Shown: piece after piece, positions 47,611-55,630 of the stretch | Layout: every line of letters begins with the position of its first letter | Numbering within the stretch: the stretch's first letter is position 1 | From: Lysobacter auxotrophicus | GTDB taxonomy: Bacteria; Pseudomonadota; Gammaproteobacteria; Xanthomonadales; Xanthomonadaceae | Direction of reading: 5' to 3' | NCBI RefSeq assembly: GCF_027924565.1 | Contig: NZ_AP027041.1 | Location: 4,044,748-4,108,747, forward strand | Length of the DNA: 64,000 nt | Notes under the pieces: model-generated | Seen by the model: only the letters and a program-made list of their open reading frames with translations | Database searches by the model: none | What the model was told of the DNA's origin: nothing | Translations under genes and position numbers: made by a program

Positions 47611-47640
47611 CGTCATCCCGGCGAAGGCCGGGATCCAGGC
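47611..47640. repeat. GTCATCCCGGCGAAGGCCGG palindrome
   Basis: CGTCATCCCGGCGAAGGCCG followed by GGATCCAGG; stem ATCCCGGC / GCCGGGAT. Same family as the unit in the glnK-amtB gap. Confidence 0.85.
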
Positions 47641-47681
47641 CCGTAACGCACGGGCACTCTGGCGCCGGTGAACCAAATCAC

Positions 47682-47715
47682 CGTCATTCCAGCGAAAGCT
47701 GGAACCCATCTGCTC
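47682..47715. repeat. GTCATTCCAGCGAAAGCTGG palindrome, copy 2
   Basis: Repeats the sequence of copy 1, including the flanking ACCAAATCACCGTCATTCC and GGAACCCATCTGC, so a segment longer than the hairpin was duplicated. Confidence 0.85.
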
Positions 47716-47716
47716 G

Positions 47717-47795
47717 TGTAGTTCCGGTAAGCGAAGCGCATCCGGGATGGGAAGGTGATCGCGTCCCGGGTGCGCTTCGCTTACCCGGGCTACAA
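47717..47795. repeat. inverted repeat, GTAGCCCGGG family
   Basis: Left arm 47717-47749 is degenerate (TGTAGTTCCGGTAAGCGAAG...). Right arm 47764-47795 is canonical (TCCCGGGTGCGCTTCGCTTA...). A lone degenerate left arm also occurs at about 47539-47572. Confidence 0.8.
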
Positions 47796-47868
47796 ACGCG
47801 CGGCGCTTTGCTCGTGATGGTGATTCTTCTTCAGAGTTGAAGGATTACGGGAACGCGTGGAACGTCCC

Positions 47869-47895
47869 TGGATCCCCGCCTCGCGGGGATGACGA
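47869..47895. repeat. GATCCCCGCCTCGCGGGGAT palindrome, inverted
   Basis: TGGATCCCCGCCTCGCGGGG followed by ATGACGA: the GTCAT family in the opposite orientation, with a shortened loop. Confidence 0.8.
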
Positions 47896-47932
47896 TCAAG
47901 AGCGGGGGCGAGCGGCGAGAACCACAGTGAAG

Positions 47933-48052
47933 CAACTGCAATCACAACCGCCACAGCCACAGCCACTGCCACTGCCACTGCCACTGCCACTGCCACTGCC
48001 ACTGCCACTGCCACAGCAACAGCAACAGCAACAGCAACTGCAACAGCAAATG
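47933..48052. repeat. hexanucleotide microsatellite, 20 units
   Basis: Twenty in-phase hexamers: CAACTG, CAATCA, CAACCG, CCACAG x2, CCACTG x8 (47963-48010), CCACAG, CAACAG x3, CAACTG, CAACAG, CAAATG. All fit CMAYNR-like variants of one unit. Eight identical units make this a likely site of slippage. Confidence 0.97.
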
Positions 48053-48079
48053 GGTTCCAGCCTTCGCTGGAATGACGGT
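48052..48079. repeat. GGGTTCCAGCCTTCGCTGGA palindrome, inverted
   Basis: The GTCATTCC family in reverse orientation, immediately after the hexamer array (TTCCAGC / GCTGGAA stem, loop CTTC). Confidence 0.8.
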
Positions 48080-48137
48080 GGGGTGGGTCACCGGCAACAG
48101 AGCGCCGCAGCGTTACGGTCCTGGGTCCGCAGTGTTA

Positions 48138-48170
48138 CGGGCCTGGGTCCCGGCCTTCGCCGGGATGACG
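48138..48170. repeat. GGGTCCCGGCCTTCGCCGGG palindrome, inverted
   Basis: CTGGGTCCCGGCCTTCGCCG followed by GGATGACGATC; the last of the family in this gap, 24 bp before the stop of the next minus-strand gene. Confidence 0.8.
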
Positions 48171-48193
48171 ATCAGAAAGGACTTCCGTCTCTA

Positions 48194-49111
48194 TCACGCC
48201 AACGCCGCGCGCCCCTCGTCCGTGCAATGCACGAAGTTCACCGGAATGCCATGCGCCCCCAGCACCGCGGCGATCTGCCGCTGCCGCGCCTGGAAATGAC
48301 GGTGCTGCTGTTCAAGCCGCGCGCGGCATTCGGGTGTGTCGCACGGCGCTTCGGTCGCGTAGCGCGTCTTCCACGCGCGCGGTTCGAACATCGCAATGCG
48401 CGCCTCGCCTTCGGCGTAGTGCACCAGCGGTTCCGGCGGAGCGTCGAGCCAGTGTTCGCCTTCGGGCTGCAGCAGTGCGGTTTCCAGCAGCGGCCACAGT
48501 TCGGCGAGGCCGGCGTGGTCGTACTGCATGGCCATCATCGCGGCGAGGTCGTGCACCGTGAGATAGCGCGCGTGTTCGACCTGCACGCCGAACGCCTGCT
48601 GCGCGGCCAGCGCGGTCGCCGCGCCGGCCATGCCGCGCTCCAGCAGCTCGCGTTCGAACGCCTCGCCCACTCGCGCGGCGACGGCTTCGCTGCCGCCCAG
48701 CACGAAGGGCACGAGGCGGAATGGGCCGCCGAGGTGGTCGGTCGACGGCGATAGCGCGCCGGGAAGCTGCGCTTCGTGCGCACCGAAGGCGATGACGCGC
48801 CCCGCCTCCGGCGCGACGCCGGCGCGCGGGGCACGGGCGGCGAGCTGGTCGAGTTCGCGATGCAGCGGCCAGCCCGGGCGCAACAGTTCGACCGGGTCGT
48901 AATGCGCGCCCACGGTGATGAGGTCCAGCGAGGCGGCTTCCGGAGCGAAACGGGCGAGATCGGCCGCGATCAGCTCCGCGAGCGCGCCCACTTCGGCCTG
49001 CGCCAGCGCCTGCCGGTGCACCGGCGCGTCGCCGCGCAGTTCCAGGGCGAGCGCCCCGAGGACGTGGAGGCTGGCGGGGGGCGTGGGCATGGCGATCTGC
49101 GCTGGATTCAT
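48194..49111 (-). CDS. conserved-looking hypothetical protein, about 305 residues
   Basis: A 305-residue soluble protein, not recognised. It has no signal peptide or membrane helix. Visible features are an acidic/hydrophobic first half (LDLITVGAHYDPVELLRPGWPLHRELDQLAAR), a possible glycine-containing core (VIAFGAHEAQLPG; DHLGGPFRLVPFVLGG) and a C-terminal CDTPECRARLEQQHRHFQARQRQ helix ending in HGIPVNFVHCTDEG. The last part reads like a substrate or metal site with two Cys and several His. The start ATG at 49111 matches GC-rich codon use. It is divergent from the thiolase. Confidence 0.65.
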   Translation of the reverse strand: MNPAQIAMPTPPASLHVLGALALELRGDAPVHRQALAQAEVGALAELIAADLARFAPEAASLDLITVGAHYDPVELLRPGWPLHRELDQLAARAPRAGVAPEAGRVIAFGAHEAQLPGALSPSTDHLGGPFRLVPFVLGGSEAVAARVGEAFERELLERGMAGAATALAAQQAFGVQVEHARYLTVHDLAAMMAMQYDHAGLAELWPLLETALLQPEGEHWLDAPPEPLVHYAEGEARIAMFEPRAWKTRYATEAPCDTPECRARLEQQHRHFQARQRQIAAVLGAHGIPVNFVHCTDEGRAALA

Positions 49112-49246
49112 GGCTTCCGGTATCGAGGATACGGTGGCGTGTGGTCGCCCGCGGGAGGCGGCGGTACACTTCGGAGCCATTATGCCCGCCCGGGTGTAAA
49201 GGCCCCGGCGACTTCCCCCTATCCGAGTTTTTCGCGAGGTGTAGCG

Positions 49247-50524
49247 ATGCGTCCTGCCCGTCCCGTTGCCGTGCTCGGCGGCGTCCGAATCCCGTTCTGC
49301 CGCCAGAACACCGCCTATTCGGACGTCGGGAACCTCGGCATGTCCGTGCGCACGCTCGGCGCGCTGGTCGAGAAGTTCGGCCTGCACGGCCAGCAGCTGG
49401 GCGAAGTCGCGATGGGCGCGGTGATCAAGCACTCCAGCGACTGGAACCTCGGCCGCGAAGCCGCGCTGTCGTCGGGTCTGTCGCCGCTGACGCCGGGCAT
49501 CACGCTGCAGCGCGCGTGCGGCACGTCGCTGGATTCGATCATCACCATTGGCAACAAGATCGCCGCCGGGCAGATCGACGTCGGCGTGGGCGGCGGGTCG
49601 GACACGACCTCCGACGTGCCGATCGTCTACGGCCGCAAGCTGCGCCACCGCCTGCTGGAAGCCGCGCGCGCCAAGACGCCGCGCGACAAGCTGTCGGCGT
49701 TCAAGGGCTTCCACCTGCGCGAACTCAAGCCGGAGTTCCCCGGCGTGGCCGAACCGCGCACCGGCAAGTCGATGGGCGAGCACTGCGAGGACATGGCCAA
49801 GCAGTGGAACATCTCGCGCGATTCGCAGGACGAATGGGCGCTGTCCTCGCACCTCAAGCTCGCCGCGGCGTACGAGCGCGGCTTCTTCAACGACCTGGTC
49901 GTGAGCTTCCGCGGCGTCGCGCGCGACAACATCCTGCGCGCCGACAGCACGCTGGAAAAACTGGCCTCGCTGAAGCCGGCCTTCGACAAGACCTCCGGCC
50001 GCGGCACGCTCACCGCGGGCAATTCGACGCCGCTCACCGACGGCGCGGCGGCGTGCCTGCTGTCCTCGGACGAATGGGCGCGCTCGCACGGGCTGGAACC
50101 GCTGTGCTACCTGCGCGACGCGCAGGTCGCCGCGGTCGACTTCGTGCACGGCGAAGGCCTGCTGATGGCGCCGACGGTCGCGGTGCCGGAGATGCTGAAG
50201 CGCAACGGCCTGACGCTGCAGGACTTCGACTTCTACGAGATCCACGAAGCCTTCGCCGCGCAGGTGCTGTGCACGCTGCGCGCGTGGGAGAGCGAGGACT
50301 ACTGCAAGGGCCGCCTGGGCCTGGACGCGCCGATGGGCCGCATCGACGTGGCCAGGATCAACCCGAACGGCTCGTCGCTGGCGGCGGGGCACCCGTTCGC
50401 CGCGACCGGCGCGCGCATCGTCGCCACGGCCGCGAAGGAGTTGAAGCAGCGCGGCGGCGGCCGCTGCCTGGTGTCGATCTGCACCGCAGGCGGCATGGGC
50501 GTGGTGGCGATCCTCGAACGCTGA
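49247..50524 (+). CDS. acetyl-CoA C-acyltransferase (FadI-type thiolase)
   Basis: A 425-residue thiolase. The catalytic nucleophile is Cys in LQRACGTSLDS (about 88), the His is in YEIHEAFAAQ (about 334), and the second Cys is in SICTAGGMGV near the end. GGSDTTSDVPIVYGRKLRHRLL and KGFHLRELKPEFPGVAEPRTGKSMGEHCE (core AEPRTGKSMG) match the FadI/trifunctional beta-subunit group more than FadA. It cleaves 3-ketoacyl-CoA with CoA in fatty acid degradation. No alpha-subunit gene is adjacent here. The start ATG is preceded by GCGAGGTGTAGCG. Confidence 0.9.
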   Translation: MRPARPVAVLGGVRIPFCRQNTAYSDVGNLGMSVRTLGALVEKFGLHGQQLGEVAMGAVIKHSSDWNLGREAALSSGLSPLTPGITLQRACGTSLDSIITIGNKIAAGQIDVGVGGGSDTTSDVPIVYGRKLRHRLLEAARAKTPRDKLSAFKGFHLRELKPEFPGVAEPRTGKSMGEHCEDMAKQWNISRDSQDEWALSSHLKLAAAYERGFFNDLVVSFRGVARDNILRADSTLEKLASLKPAFDKTSGRGTLTAGNSTPLTDGAAACLLSSDEWARSHGLEPLCYLRDAQVAAVDFVHGEGLLMAPTVAVPEMLKRNGLTLQDFDFYEIHEAFAAQVLCTLRAWESEDYCKGRLGLDAPMGRIDVARINPNGSSLAAGHPFAATGARIVATAAKELKQRGGGRCLVSICTAGGMGVVAILER

Positions 50525-50756
50525 CGTTCGCGAGCGGTTCGTCGCTCTAGAACGCGTCTCCGTTCGTCGGCTCCGACGCGCGCCGTCCGTTCGTCGGGCT
50601 CCGACGAACGGCACCCCCGAAAACTGGAACGCAGTTCGCACTCCCCCTAGGATCGGCACGCGGACCGGGCGGTGTGGGGACACCGCCGGCAGGAAGGTCC
50701 GCGAACGCTCCCAGCGGGCGTGTGCGCTGGCACTGCGGTTTTCGAAGGGGAAATCG

Positions 50757-51314
50757 ATGGGGACGTTGAATCCGTACCAGCCGCCCATGTCGCGGCTGAG
50801 CGAAGCGCTGTCCGCGGAAGTCGGTGGCGACTGCTGGCGCGACGGCAAGGACCTGGTGGTGCGTCCCGGCTGCACGCTGCCCGGCCGCTGCATCAAGTGC
50901 AACGAGCCGGCCGAATTGCCGATGCGCCACGCGCGTTTCTACTGGCACCACCCGGCGCTGTACCTGGTGGTGTTCCTCGGGCTGCTGCTCTATCTCGTCA
51001 TCGCGGTGTTCGTGCGTCGTCGCACGCCGGTGACGCTGGGCCTGTGCGCGCGCCACCGGCAGCGCCGGCGCGCGAGCCTGGCGATCGCCTTCGGCGGCGC
51101 GTTACTGGGCGTGCTTGCGATCGGCGTGGGCGCGGCGCGCGAGCTGGTTCCGTTGTCGCTCGCAGGGCTGGGCGTGATCGTTGCGAGCGTGATCGTCGGC
51201 ATCCTCGGGTCCCGCCTGCTGGTGGTGACGCGCATCGGCGAGAACTACACGCGCTTCCGCGGCGCGGGCGATGAGTTCCTTTCGACGTTGCCGGCGTTCT
51301 ATCGGGCGCGGTGA
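50757..51314 (+). CDS. two-helix membrane protein with NPYxxP start, unknown
   Basis: A 185-residue protein. The N-terminal NPYQPP tripeptide-type motif and a paired Cys (GRCIKCNEP) precede a membrane segment (YLVVFLGLLLYLVIAVFV). Next comes a second Cys-containing loop (TLGLCARHRQRRRAS), where the four ligands CxxC...CxxH could bind one zinc, and two further hydrophobic segments (AFGGALLGVLAIGVG; LAGLGVIVASVIVGILG). Similar NPY-starting proteins are common and uncharacterised in xanthomonads. The start ATG has a GAAGGGGA ribosome site. Confidence 0.72.
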   Translation: MGTLNPYQPPMSRLSEALSAEVGGDCWRDGKDLVVRPGCTLPGRCIKCNEPAELPMRHARFYWHHPALYLVVFLGLLLYLVIAVFVRRRTPVTLGLCARHRQRRRASLAIAFGGALLGVLAIGVGAARELVPLSLAGLGVIVASVIVGILGSRLLVVTRIGENYTRFRGAGDEFLSTLPAFYRAR

Positions 51315-51331
51315 GCGGCGCCGTTTGGCGG

Positions 51332-51408
51332 TTGTAGCCCGGGTGAGCGAAGCGCACCCGGGACGCCGTCAACGTTCACCCGGGGGCGCGTCGCTTGCCC
51401 GGGCTGCA
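51332..51408. repeat. inverted repeat, GTAGCCCGGG family
   Basis: Left arm 51332-51363 (TTGTAGCCCGGGTGAGCGAA...), right arm about 51379-51408 (CCCGGGGGCGCGTCGCTTGC...), imperfect. It lies between convergent genes, ending 17 bp before the hemY stop. Confidence 0.85.
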
Positions 51409-51425
51409 GGAGCGGCGGTGTCGCG

Positions 51426-52676
51426 TTACTCGCGCAGCCGCGGGACGCCGTGCGCGTCGCGCTCTTCCACCACCGCCTGGTCGAAGATCGTCTGCCGCAT
51501 GTCGCGCCCGGGCAGCGGCTGCGTCGCTTCGCCGCGCGCGGCACGCAGCGCGTTGGCGTAGCAGTGGCGCGCGAGCTTCTCTTCCCCGCCGATCACGAAA
51601 CCGTCGCCGAGTTCTTCCCACGCTTCGCTGTTGGCGCCCTGCGCCAGCGCGCGGTGCAGGTACTGCTCCGACTGCGGCCACTGGCCCTGCGCACGCGTCA
51701 GGCGGGCCAGCGTGAGCAGCAGCGCGGGGCTCGCCGGATGCGCCTGCAGCCAGCGTTCGGCGGTCGCGCGACGGTGCTCGTAGCGGTTCACCGGCAGGCG
51801 GCCGTACAGCGCGGCCAGCGATTCGTCCCAGCGCGCGTCCAGCGCCTGCTCGATGCTTTTCGCCGCCGCTTCGTCCCAGCGCATCGCGGCGGCGCGTTCG
51901 GCGTAGGCGGCGACGGTGGCGGGATCGTTGCGTAGCGGCTTGGGCAGCGCTTCCCAGCGATCGGCCAGCACGTTCGCGTCGGCCGCTTCGCGCAGCGACG
52001 CCGCAGCCCATTGCGCTTCCAGCGCGCCAAGGCGCTCGTCTGACAACGCCTGCTGCTGGCGCAACGCGCCCAGCGTGCCGTACGCCTCGCCACTGCGACC
52101 GAGCGAGGCAAGGGCCTCGCCACGCAGCACCAGCCCGCGCGGCGGCAGCGGCGTGGCGGAGGGCGCGTCGAGGATGGACAACGCGTCGCTCGCGCGGCCC
52201 TGCGTCATCGCGAATTCGGCGTCGGCGATGGCGCGCGATGCGGGATTCGCCGTGCCGATCGCGCTCAGATGCGCGCGTGCCGCGGCTTCATCGCCACGCG
52301 CCCACGCCGCGCGCGCGGCACCGATGCGGCCGACGGCGAGCGCGTCGGGTTCCTGCGCGGCCTGCTCGAGCAGCTTTTCCGCGCGGCTCCATTCGCCGCG
52401 ATGCACGGCGTCGAAGCCGTCGATCAGTCGCGCGCGCGATTGCCGGGCGCGGTGCCGGCGCATCGCCACGAACGGCAGCGTCGCCAGTTTCCACACCACC
52501 CACAGCAGCGCAATCGCGACCACCAGCAACGCGATCGCCTTCGGCACGTTGGTGGTGTAGTCGTTGCCGCCGTAGCGCACGAGCACGTAGCCCGGATCGA
52601 GCACCAGCAACTGCGCGACGAGCGCGCCGACCAGCGCCAGCACGATCCAGAACAGCACGTTGCGGAACAGGTTCAT
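51426..52676 (-). CDS. hemY: HemY-like heme biosynthesis-associated membrane protein
   Basis: A 416-residue protein with two N-terminal membrane helices (FWIVLALVGALVAQLLV; IALLVVAIALLWVVW) separated by the conserved LDPGYVLVRYGG loop, followed by a cytoplasmic TPR-rich region to the end. This is the proteobacterial HemY (TPR) protein, unrelated to the Gram-positive protoporphyrinogen oxidase of the same name. It lies in the hemD-hemX-hemY order seen in E. coli and is thought to help porphyrin handling, though its biochemistry is not settled. The ATG at 52676 follows GGAGCCGCCC. Confidence 0.92.
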   Translation of the reverse strand: MNLFRNVLFWIVLALVGALVAQLLVLDPGYVLVRYGGNDYTTNVPKAIALLVVAIALLWVVWKLATLPFVAMRRHRARQSRARLIDGFDAVHRGEWSRAEKLLEQAAQEPDALAVGRIGAARAAWARGDEAAARAHLSAIGTANPASRAIADAEFAMTQGRASDALSILDAPSATPLPPRGLVLRGEALASLGRSGEAYGTLGALRQQQALSDERLGALEAQWAAASLREAADANVLADRWEALPKPLRNDPATVAAYAERAAAMRWDEAAAKSIEQALDARWDESLAALYGRLPVNRYEHRRATAERWLQAHPASPALLLTLARLTRAQGQWPQSEQYLHRALAQGANSEAWEELGDGFVIGGEEKLARHCYANALRAARGEATQPLPGRDMRQTIFDQAVVEERDAHGVPRLRE

Positions 52677-52755
52677 GGGCGGCTCCTTGTCGCGGGGTCG
52701 TCGATGTTTTCGTGCGTGCCGCCGGGATGCGGCAGCGCGCGCCTGCGCTCGGCGA

Positions 52756-53733
52756 TCAACCGGCCGCGCGCAGCTGGCGCAGCTGCTGCAGTGTGCTGCC
52801 CAGCGTCGGAAGCGAAAGTGAAAGCTCGCGCGCGGCGATCTGGCGCAACTGCGCGCGCTGCCTGTCGAGCATCGGCGACGGCGGCCACAGTCGCGTCATC
52901 CAGCCTTCGGCACGTTGCAGCGCGGTGCGGAACCCCGCTTCATCGCGGCGTTCTGCGGCGGCGCGCGCGAGCGAGATCTCCAGCTGCAACCCCGACGCCG
53001 CGGCGATGCGATCGGCCGGCTGCACGGCGACGGTGCGATCGCTGGGCTGCACGTCGATGAGCGTGGCGAACGCGCGTCGCCACCAGGGCGCATCGACGGG
53101 CACGTTCGAATGCGCTTCCACCGGCGCGGTGCTGATCGTCTGCGCGAACGCGTCCAGCTCCGCCATCGCGCGCACGCGCGGTTCGGTGCCGAGCGCGTCG
53201 ACACCGGCGCGCTCCTGCTGCAGCGTCTGGCGCAGGCTGAGATAGGCGGGATCGTCGATGCCGTCGAGCACGTTGCCGGCCAGCACGTAGGCGCGGCGCG
53301 CGCCGTCGAGGTCGCCGGCGATCAACAGGCGCTGCTGCGCCATGTTGAGCAGCAGCTCGGCTTCGTCCAGGCGCAGCGCCTGTTCGCCATGGCGGTCGGG
53401 ATCGGCGAGTTTCGACACGGTGTCTTCGATCAGCGACGAACGCTGGCCGATGCCGAGCACTTCATCGCGCAGCACGCGGTTGGTCGCGTCGGCCTGCTGC
53501 AGGCGCTGCAGCTGCGAGCGCTGGTCGCGACGGATCGCGTCGATGCGGCCTTCCAGCGCGTCCAGACGCTGCCCGGCGTCGGCCTGTTGTTCGCTCTCGC
53601 GCGCGCTACGCGCCTGCCACTGCGTCCATCCCCAGGCGCCGGCGACGAGCGCCATCGCGACGACGATCAGCCACGCGATCCAGCCATGGGAACGGCGGAC
53701 GGGAGGCGCGGTCGGGGCGGGGTTGTCGGACAC
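52756..53733 (-). CDS. hemX: HemX-like uroporphyrinogen-III C-methyltransferase family membrane protein
   Basis: A 325-residue protein with one N-terminal membrane helix (WIAWLIVVAMALVAGAWGW), a coiled coil (about 40-110) and the HemX domain (LDEAELLLNMAQQRLLIAGD, conserved AELLLxMAxxRL core). Despite the family name it lacks SUMT catalytic motifs and is probably a scaffold in porphyrin biosynthesis. The start is GTG at 53733 (SDNPAPTAPP). It lies between hemD and hemY, with a 79-bp gap to hemY. Confidence 0.9.
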   Translation of the reverse strand: MSDNPAPTAPPVRRSHGWIAWLIVVAMALVAGAWGWTQWQARSARESEQQADAGQRLDALEGRIDAIRRDQRSQLQRLQQADATNRVLRDEVLGIGQRSSLIEDTVSKLADPDRHGEQALRLDEAELLLNMAQQRLLIAGDLDGARRAYVLAGNVLDGIDDPAYLSLRQTLQQERAGVDALGTEPRVRAMAELDAFAQTISTAPVEAHSNVPVDAPWWRRAFATLIDVQPSDRTVAVQPADRIAAASGLQLEISLARAAAERRDEAGFRTALQRAEGWMTRLWPPSPMLDRQRAQLRQIAARELSLSLPTLGSTLQQLRQLRAAG

Positions 53734-53792
53734 GGCTGACTCGACGAACTCGGCAAAGCGGAGGGCGCCATGCTACCGGAAGGCGACGTGCG

Positions 53793-54554
53793 TCACTGCC
53801 CGGACGTGCCCGCTGCCGCGGCGATCAGGTCGACCGGACGTGCGCTGCGCGCGACGACGATGTCGGTGAAGCCGTAACTGCGCGCGAGGTCCGCCAGCCG
53901 TTCGCTGGCGGCGATCGCCTGCACCTGACGCAGGCGTTCGCGCAGGGGTTCGGGAATCGCATCGAGCACGAGCTGGAGGGCTTCGCCGCTGGAGAGCACG
54001 AGCTTCGCCGGCGCATCGAGCCGCGCCAGTTGCGCGATCGAGCGCGGCGACGGCGCCACGGCGATGCGCTCGTACACGTCGGCGCGGATCACGTGCGCAC
54101 CGCGTGCTTCCAGCGCGGGGATGAGCACGCCGCGGCCACCCGGCGCGGTGATGAAGCCGATCGTTTCGCCCCGAAGCTCGGCCAGGCCGGGCAGCGACAG
54201 CAGGCCTTCGCTGTCCATGCGCTGCGGCGCTTCCACCTCCGCGACACCGCCACGCCGCAAGGCGATTGCGGTGCCTTCGCCGACGGCGAACCACCGTTGT
54301 CCCGGCAGCGCGCGCAGGGGCTGGAGTCGCTTCGCGGCGCGCACCGCGACGGGGCTGGTGACGACCACGCGCGGCGCGGCGAGCGCCTGCGCGAGGCGGT
54401 CGCTTGTTGCGGCGTCATCGCGCAGATGCAGCCGCCAGGGCGAGAGGGCGATCACGCCGGCGCCCACGGCAGCGGCTGCAGCGCGCATCGGCGCGTGCTC
54501 GCCGCGGGCGCGCAGCGAGATCACGTACCATCCGGGCGTCGCGGGTTCGGGCAT
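53793..54554 (-). CDS. hemD: uroporphyrinogen-III synthase
   Basis: A 253-residue enzyme that cyclises hydroxymethylbilane with inversion of ring D. The family diverges strongly, but the two-domain pattern is present: VVVTSPVAVRAAKRL, RWFAVGEGTAIALRRGGV (VGxxTAxxL motif), GFITAPGGRGVLIPAL, ADVYERIAV and LVLSSGEALQLVLD. Its place before hemX and hemY confirms the call. The ATG at 54554 gives MPEPATPGWYVISLRA; the frame also allows 54602, which overlaps the start region of the divergent thioesterase gene. Confidence 0.9.
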   Translation of the reverse strand: MPEPATPGWYVISLRARGEHAPMRAAAAAVGAGVIALSPWRLHLRDDAATSDRLAQALAAPRVVVTSPVAVRAAKRLQPLRALPGQRWFAVGEGTAIALRRGGVAEVEAPQRMDSEGLLSLPGLAELRGETIGFITAPGGRGVLIPALEARGAHVIRADVYERIAVAPSPRSIAQLARLDAPAKLVLSSGEALQLVLDAIPEPLRERLRQVQAIAASERLADLARSYGFTDIVVARSARPVDLIAAAAGTSGQ

Positions 54555-54600
54555 CGCACCAGCATAGCCGTCCCGCGCTTCCCCCATCCCCGGCTGCCGC

Positions 54601-55110
54601 ATGACTTCCGATCCGCACGCTTTCGATCACGAACACGCCGACGCGCTCGCCCGCCTGCACCATCACTACCAGTCGATGCCGCCGGTCGCCGCGATGGACG
54701 TGACCGTCGCCGGTTACGACGGCCATCGCCTGCGCCTGCACGCGCCGCTGTCCACGCACGTCAACGACAAGGGATGCGCGTTCGGCGGCAGTCTCGCGTC
54801 GATGATGACGCTGGCGTCGTGGGGCCTGGTGTCGCTGCACGTCGAAGAGGCCGGCCTGGAGGCGGAGGTGTTCGTCGCCGACAGCCAGATCCGCTACCTC
54901 GCCCCGCTGTTCGCCGATCTGGACGTGGAGGCCGAGCTCGCGCCCGACAGCGCATGGCCCGGTTTCATCGCCACCCTGCGCGAACGCGGCCGCGCGCGCA
55001 TCGGGCTCATCGCCCGCGCGAAGCTGCCCGACGGCGGAATCGCGACCGAGTTCACCGCCCGCTATGTCGCCATCGCCAAGCCCCGCGCGGCCGGTGCGAT
55101 GAGCCGCTAG
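54601..55110 (+). CDS. YiiD C-terminal-like hotdog thioesterase
   Basis: A 169-residue protein with the hotdog thioesterase signature THVNDKGCAFGGSLASMMTLASWGLV (about residues 57-82, core NDKGCAFGGSLASM), as in the C-terminal half of E. coli YiiD/FabY. It lacks the acetyltransferase half. It could hydrolyse acyl-CoA or acyl-ACP or take part in fatty acid synthesis initiation; this cannot be settled here. It is divergent from hemD and followed after 28 bp by a small exported protein. Confidence 0.85.
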   Translation: MTSDPHAFDHEHADALARLHHHYQSMPPVAAMDVTVAGYDGHRLRLHAPLSTHVNDKGCAFGGSLASMMTLASWGLVSLHVEEAGLEAEVFVADSQIRYLAPLFADLDVEAELAPDSAWPGFIATLRERGRARIGLIARAKLPDGGIATEFTARYVAIAKPRAAGAMSR

Positions 55111-55138
55111 CATGGGCGCTCGAACCGAGGGGACCGCG

Positions 55139-55564
55139 ATGCGCCTGACCAAGACCCTGCTGCTGGCCGTGCTGGCGCTGCTGTTCGCCGCCGCGACGCC
55201 CGCCTTCGCCCGGAGCAAGATGGACCAGCTCCAGGCCAACCAGTACGCCTGGTCCGGCGCGATCCGCTGGGGCGATTTCGAAGGCGCGCTGAGCCTGATC
55301 GAACCCGGCTACCGCGAGGCGCATCCGGTGTCCGACCTGGAACTCAAGCGCTTCGAACAGGTGCAGATCACCGCCTATCGCGAGCGCAGCAGCTCCGCCG
55401 ACAAGAAGGGCGGCGTGGCACTGCGCGACATCGAGATCGGCGTGATGAACCGCCACACCCAGGCCGAGCGCACCGTCCGCTACCGCGAGGAATGGCGCTG
55501 GGACGAGGCCACGAAGAACTGGTGGCTGATGTCGGGCATGCCGGACCTGTGGGAAGGCGAGTAA
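55139..55564 (+). CDS. small exported hypothetical protein
   Basis: A 141-residue protein with a signal peptide (MRLTKTLLLAVLALLFAAATPAFA, cleavage near residue 24). The mature part (NQYAWSGAIRWGDFEGALSLIEP, then LKRFEQVQITAYRERS, and VRYREEWRWDEATKNWWLMSG) looks like an alpha/beta roll similar to NTF2/SnoaL-type folds. The function is unknown. Similar proteins occur next to the YiiD-type thioesterase in xanthomonads by recollection. The start ATG at 55139 has a GAGGGGA ribosome site, and a strong terminator follows. Confidence 0.8.
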   Translation: MRLTKTLLLAVLALLFAAATPAFARSKMDQLQANQYAWSGAIRWGDFEGALSLIEPGYREAHPVSDLELKRFEQVQITAYRERSSSADKKGGVALRDIEIGVMNRHTQAERTVRYREEWRWDEATKNWWLMSGMPDLWEGE

Positions 55565-55565
55565 C

Positions 55566-55592
55566 GCCGGGAAACGGCTTCCCGGCTTTTTT
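55566..55592 (+). terminator. rho-independent terminator
   Basis: GCCGGGAA (55566-55573), loop ACGGC, TTCCCGGC (55579-55586), then six T. It directly follows the small exported protein and precedes the rhodanese promoter region (GACAAT at 55594). Confidence 0.92.
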
Positions 55593-55630
55593 GCGACAAT
55601 CGCCCCCCGTTTTCCGCCTGTCGTGATGCC

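Larger units (their letters stand above)
47486..48193. other. repeat-packed intergenic region
   Basis: A 708-bp gap between convergent genes with no credible gene. It contains six copies of the GTCATTCC...GGAA palindrome family in both orientations, one full and one partial copy of the GTAGCCCGGG repeat, and a 120-bp hexanucleotide array. Open frames through it encode low-complexity PLPLPL/QQQ or AVAVAV. Confidence 0.85.

Noticed and set aside
47790-48014. Small minus-strand open frame with an AVAVAV run
   Set aside because: It is entirely made of the microsatellite and a dispersed palindrome, with no ribosome site.
47933-48052. Hexamer array considered as a CRISPR array
   Set aside because: The unit is 6 bp with no spacers and no cas genes; it is a microsatellite.
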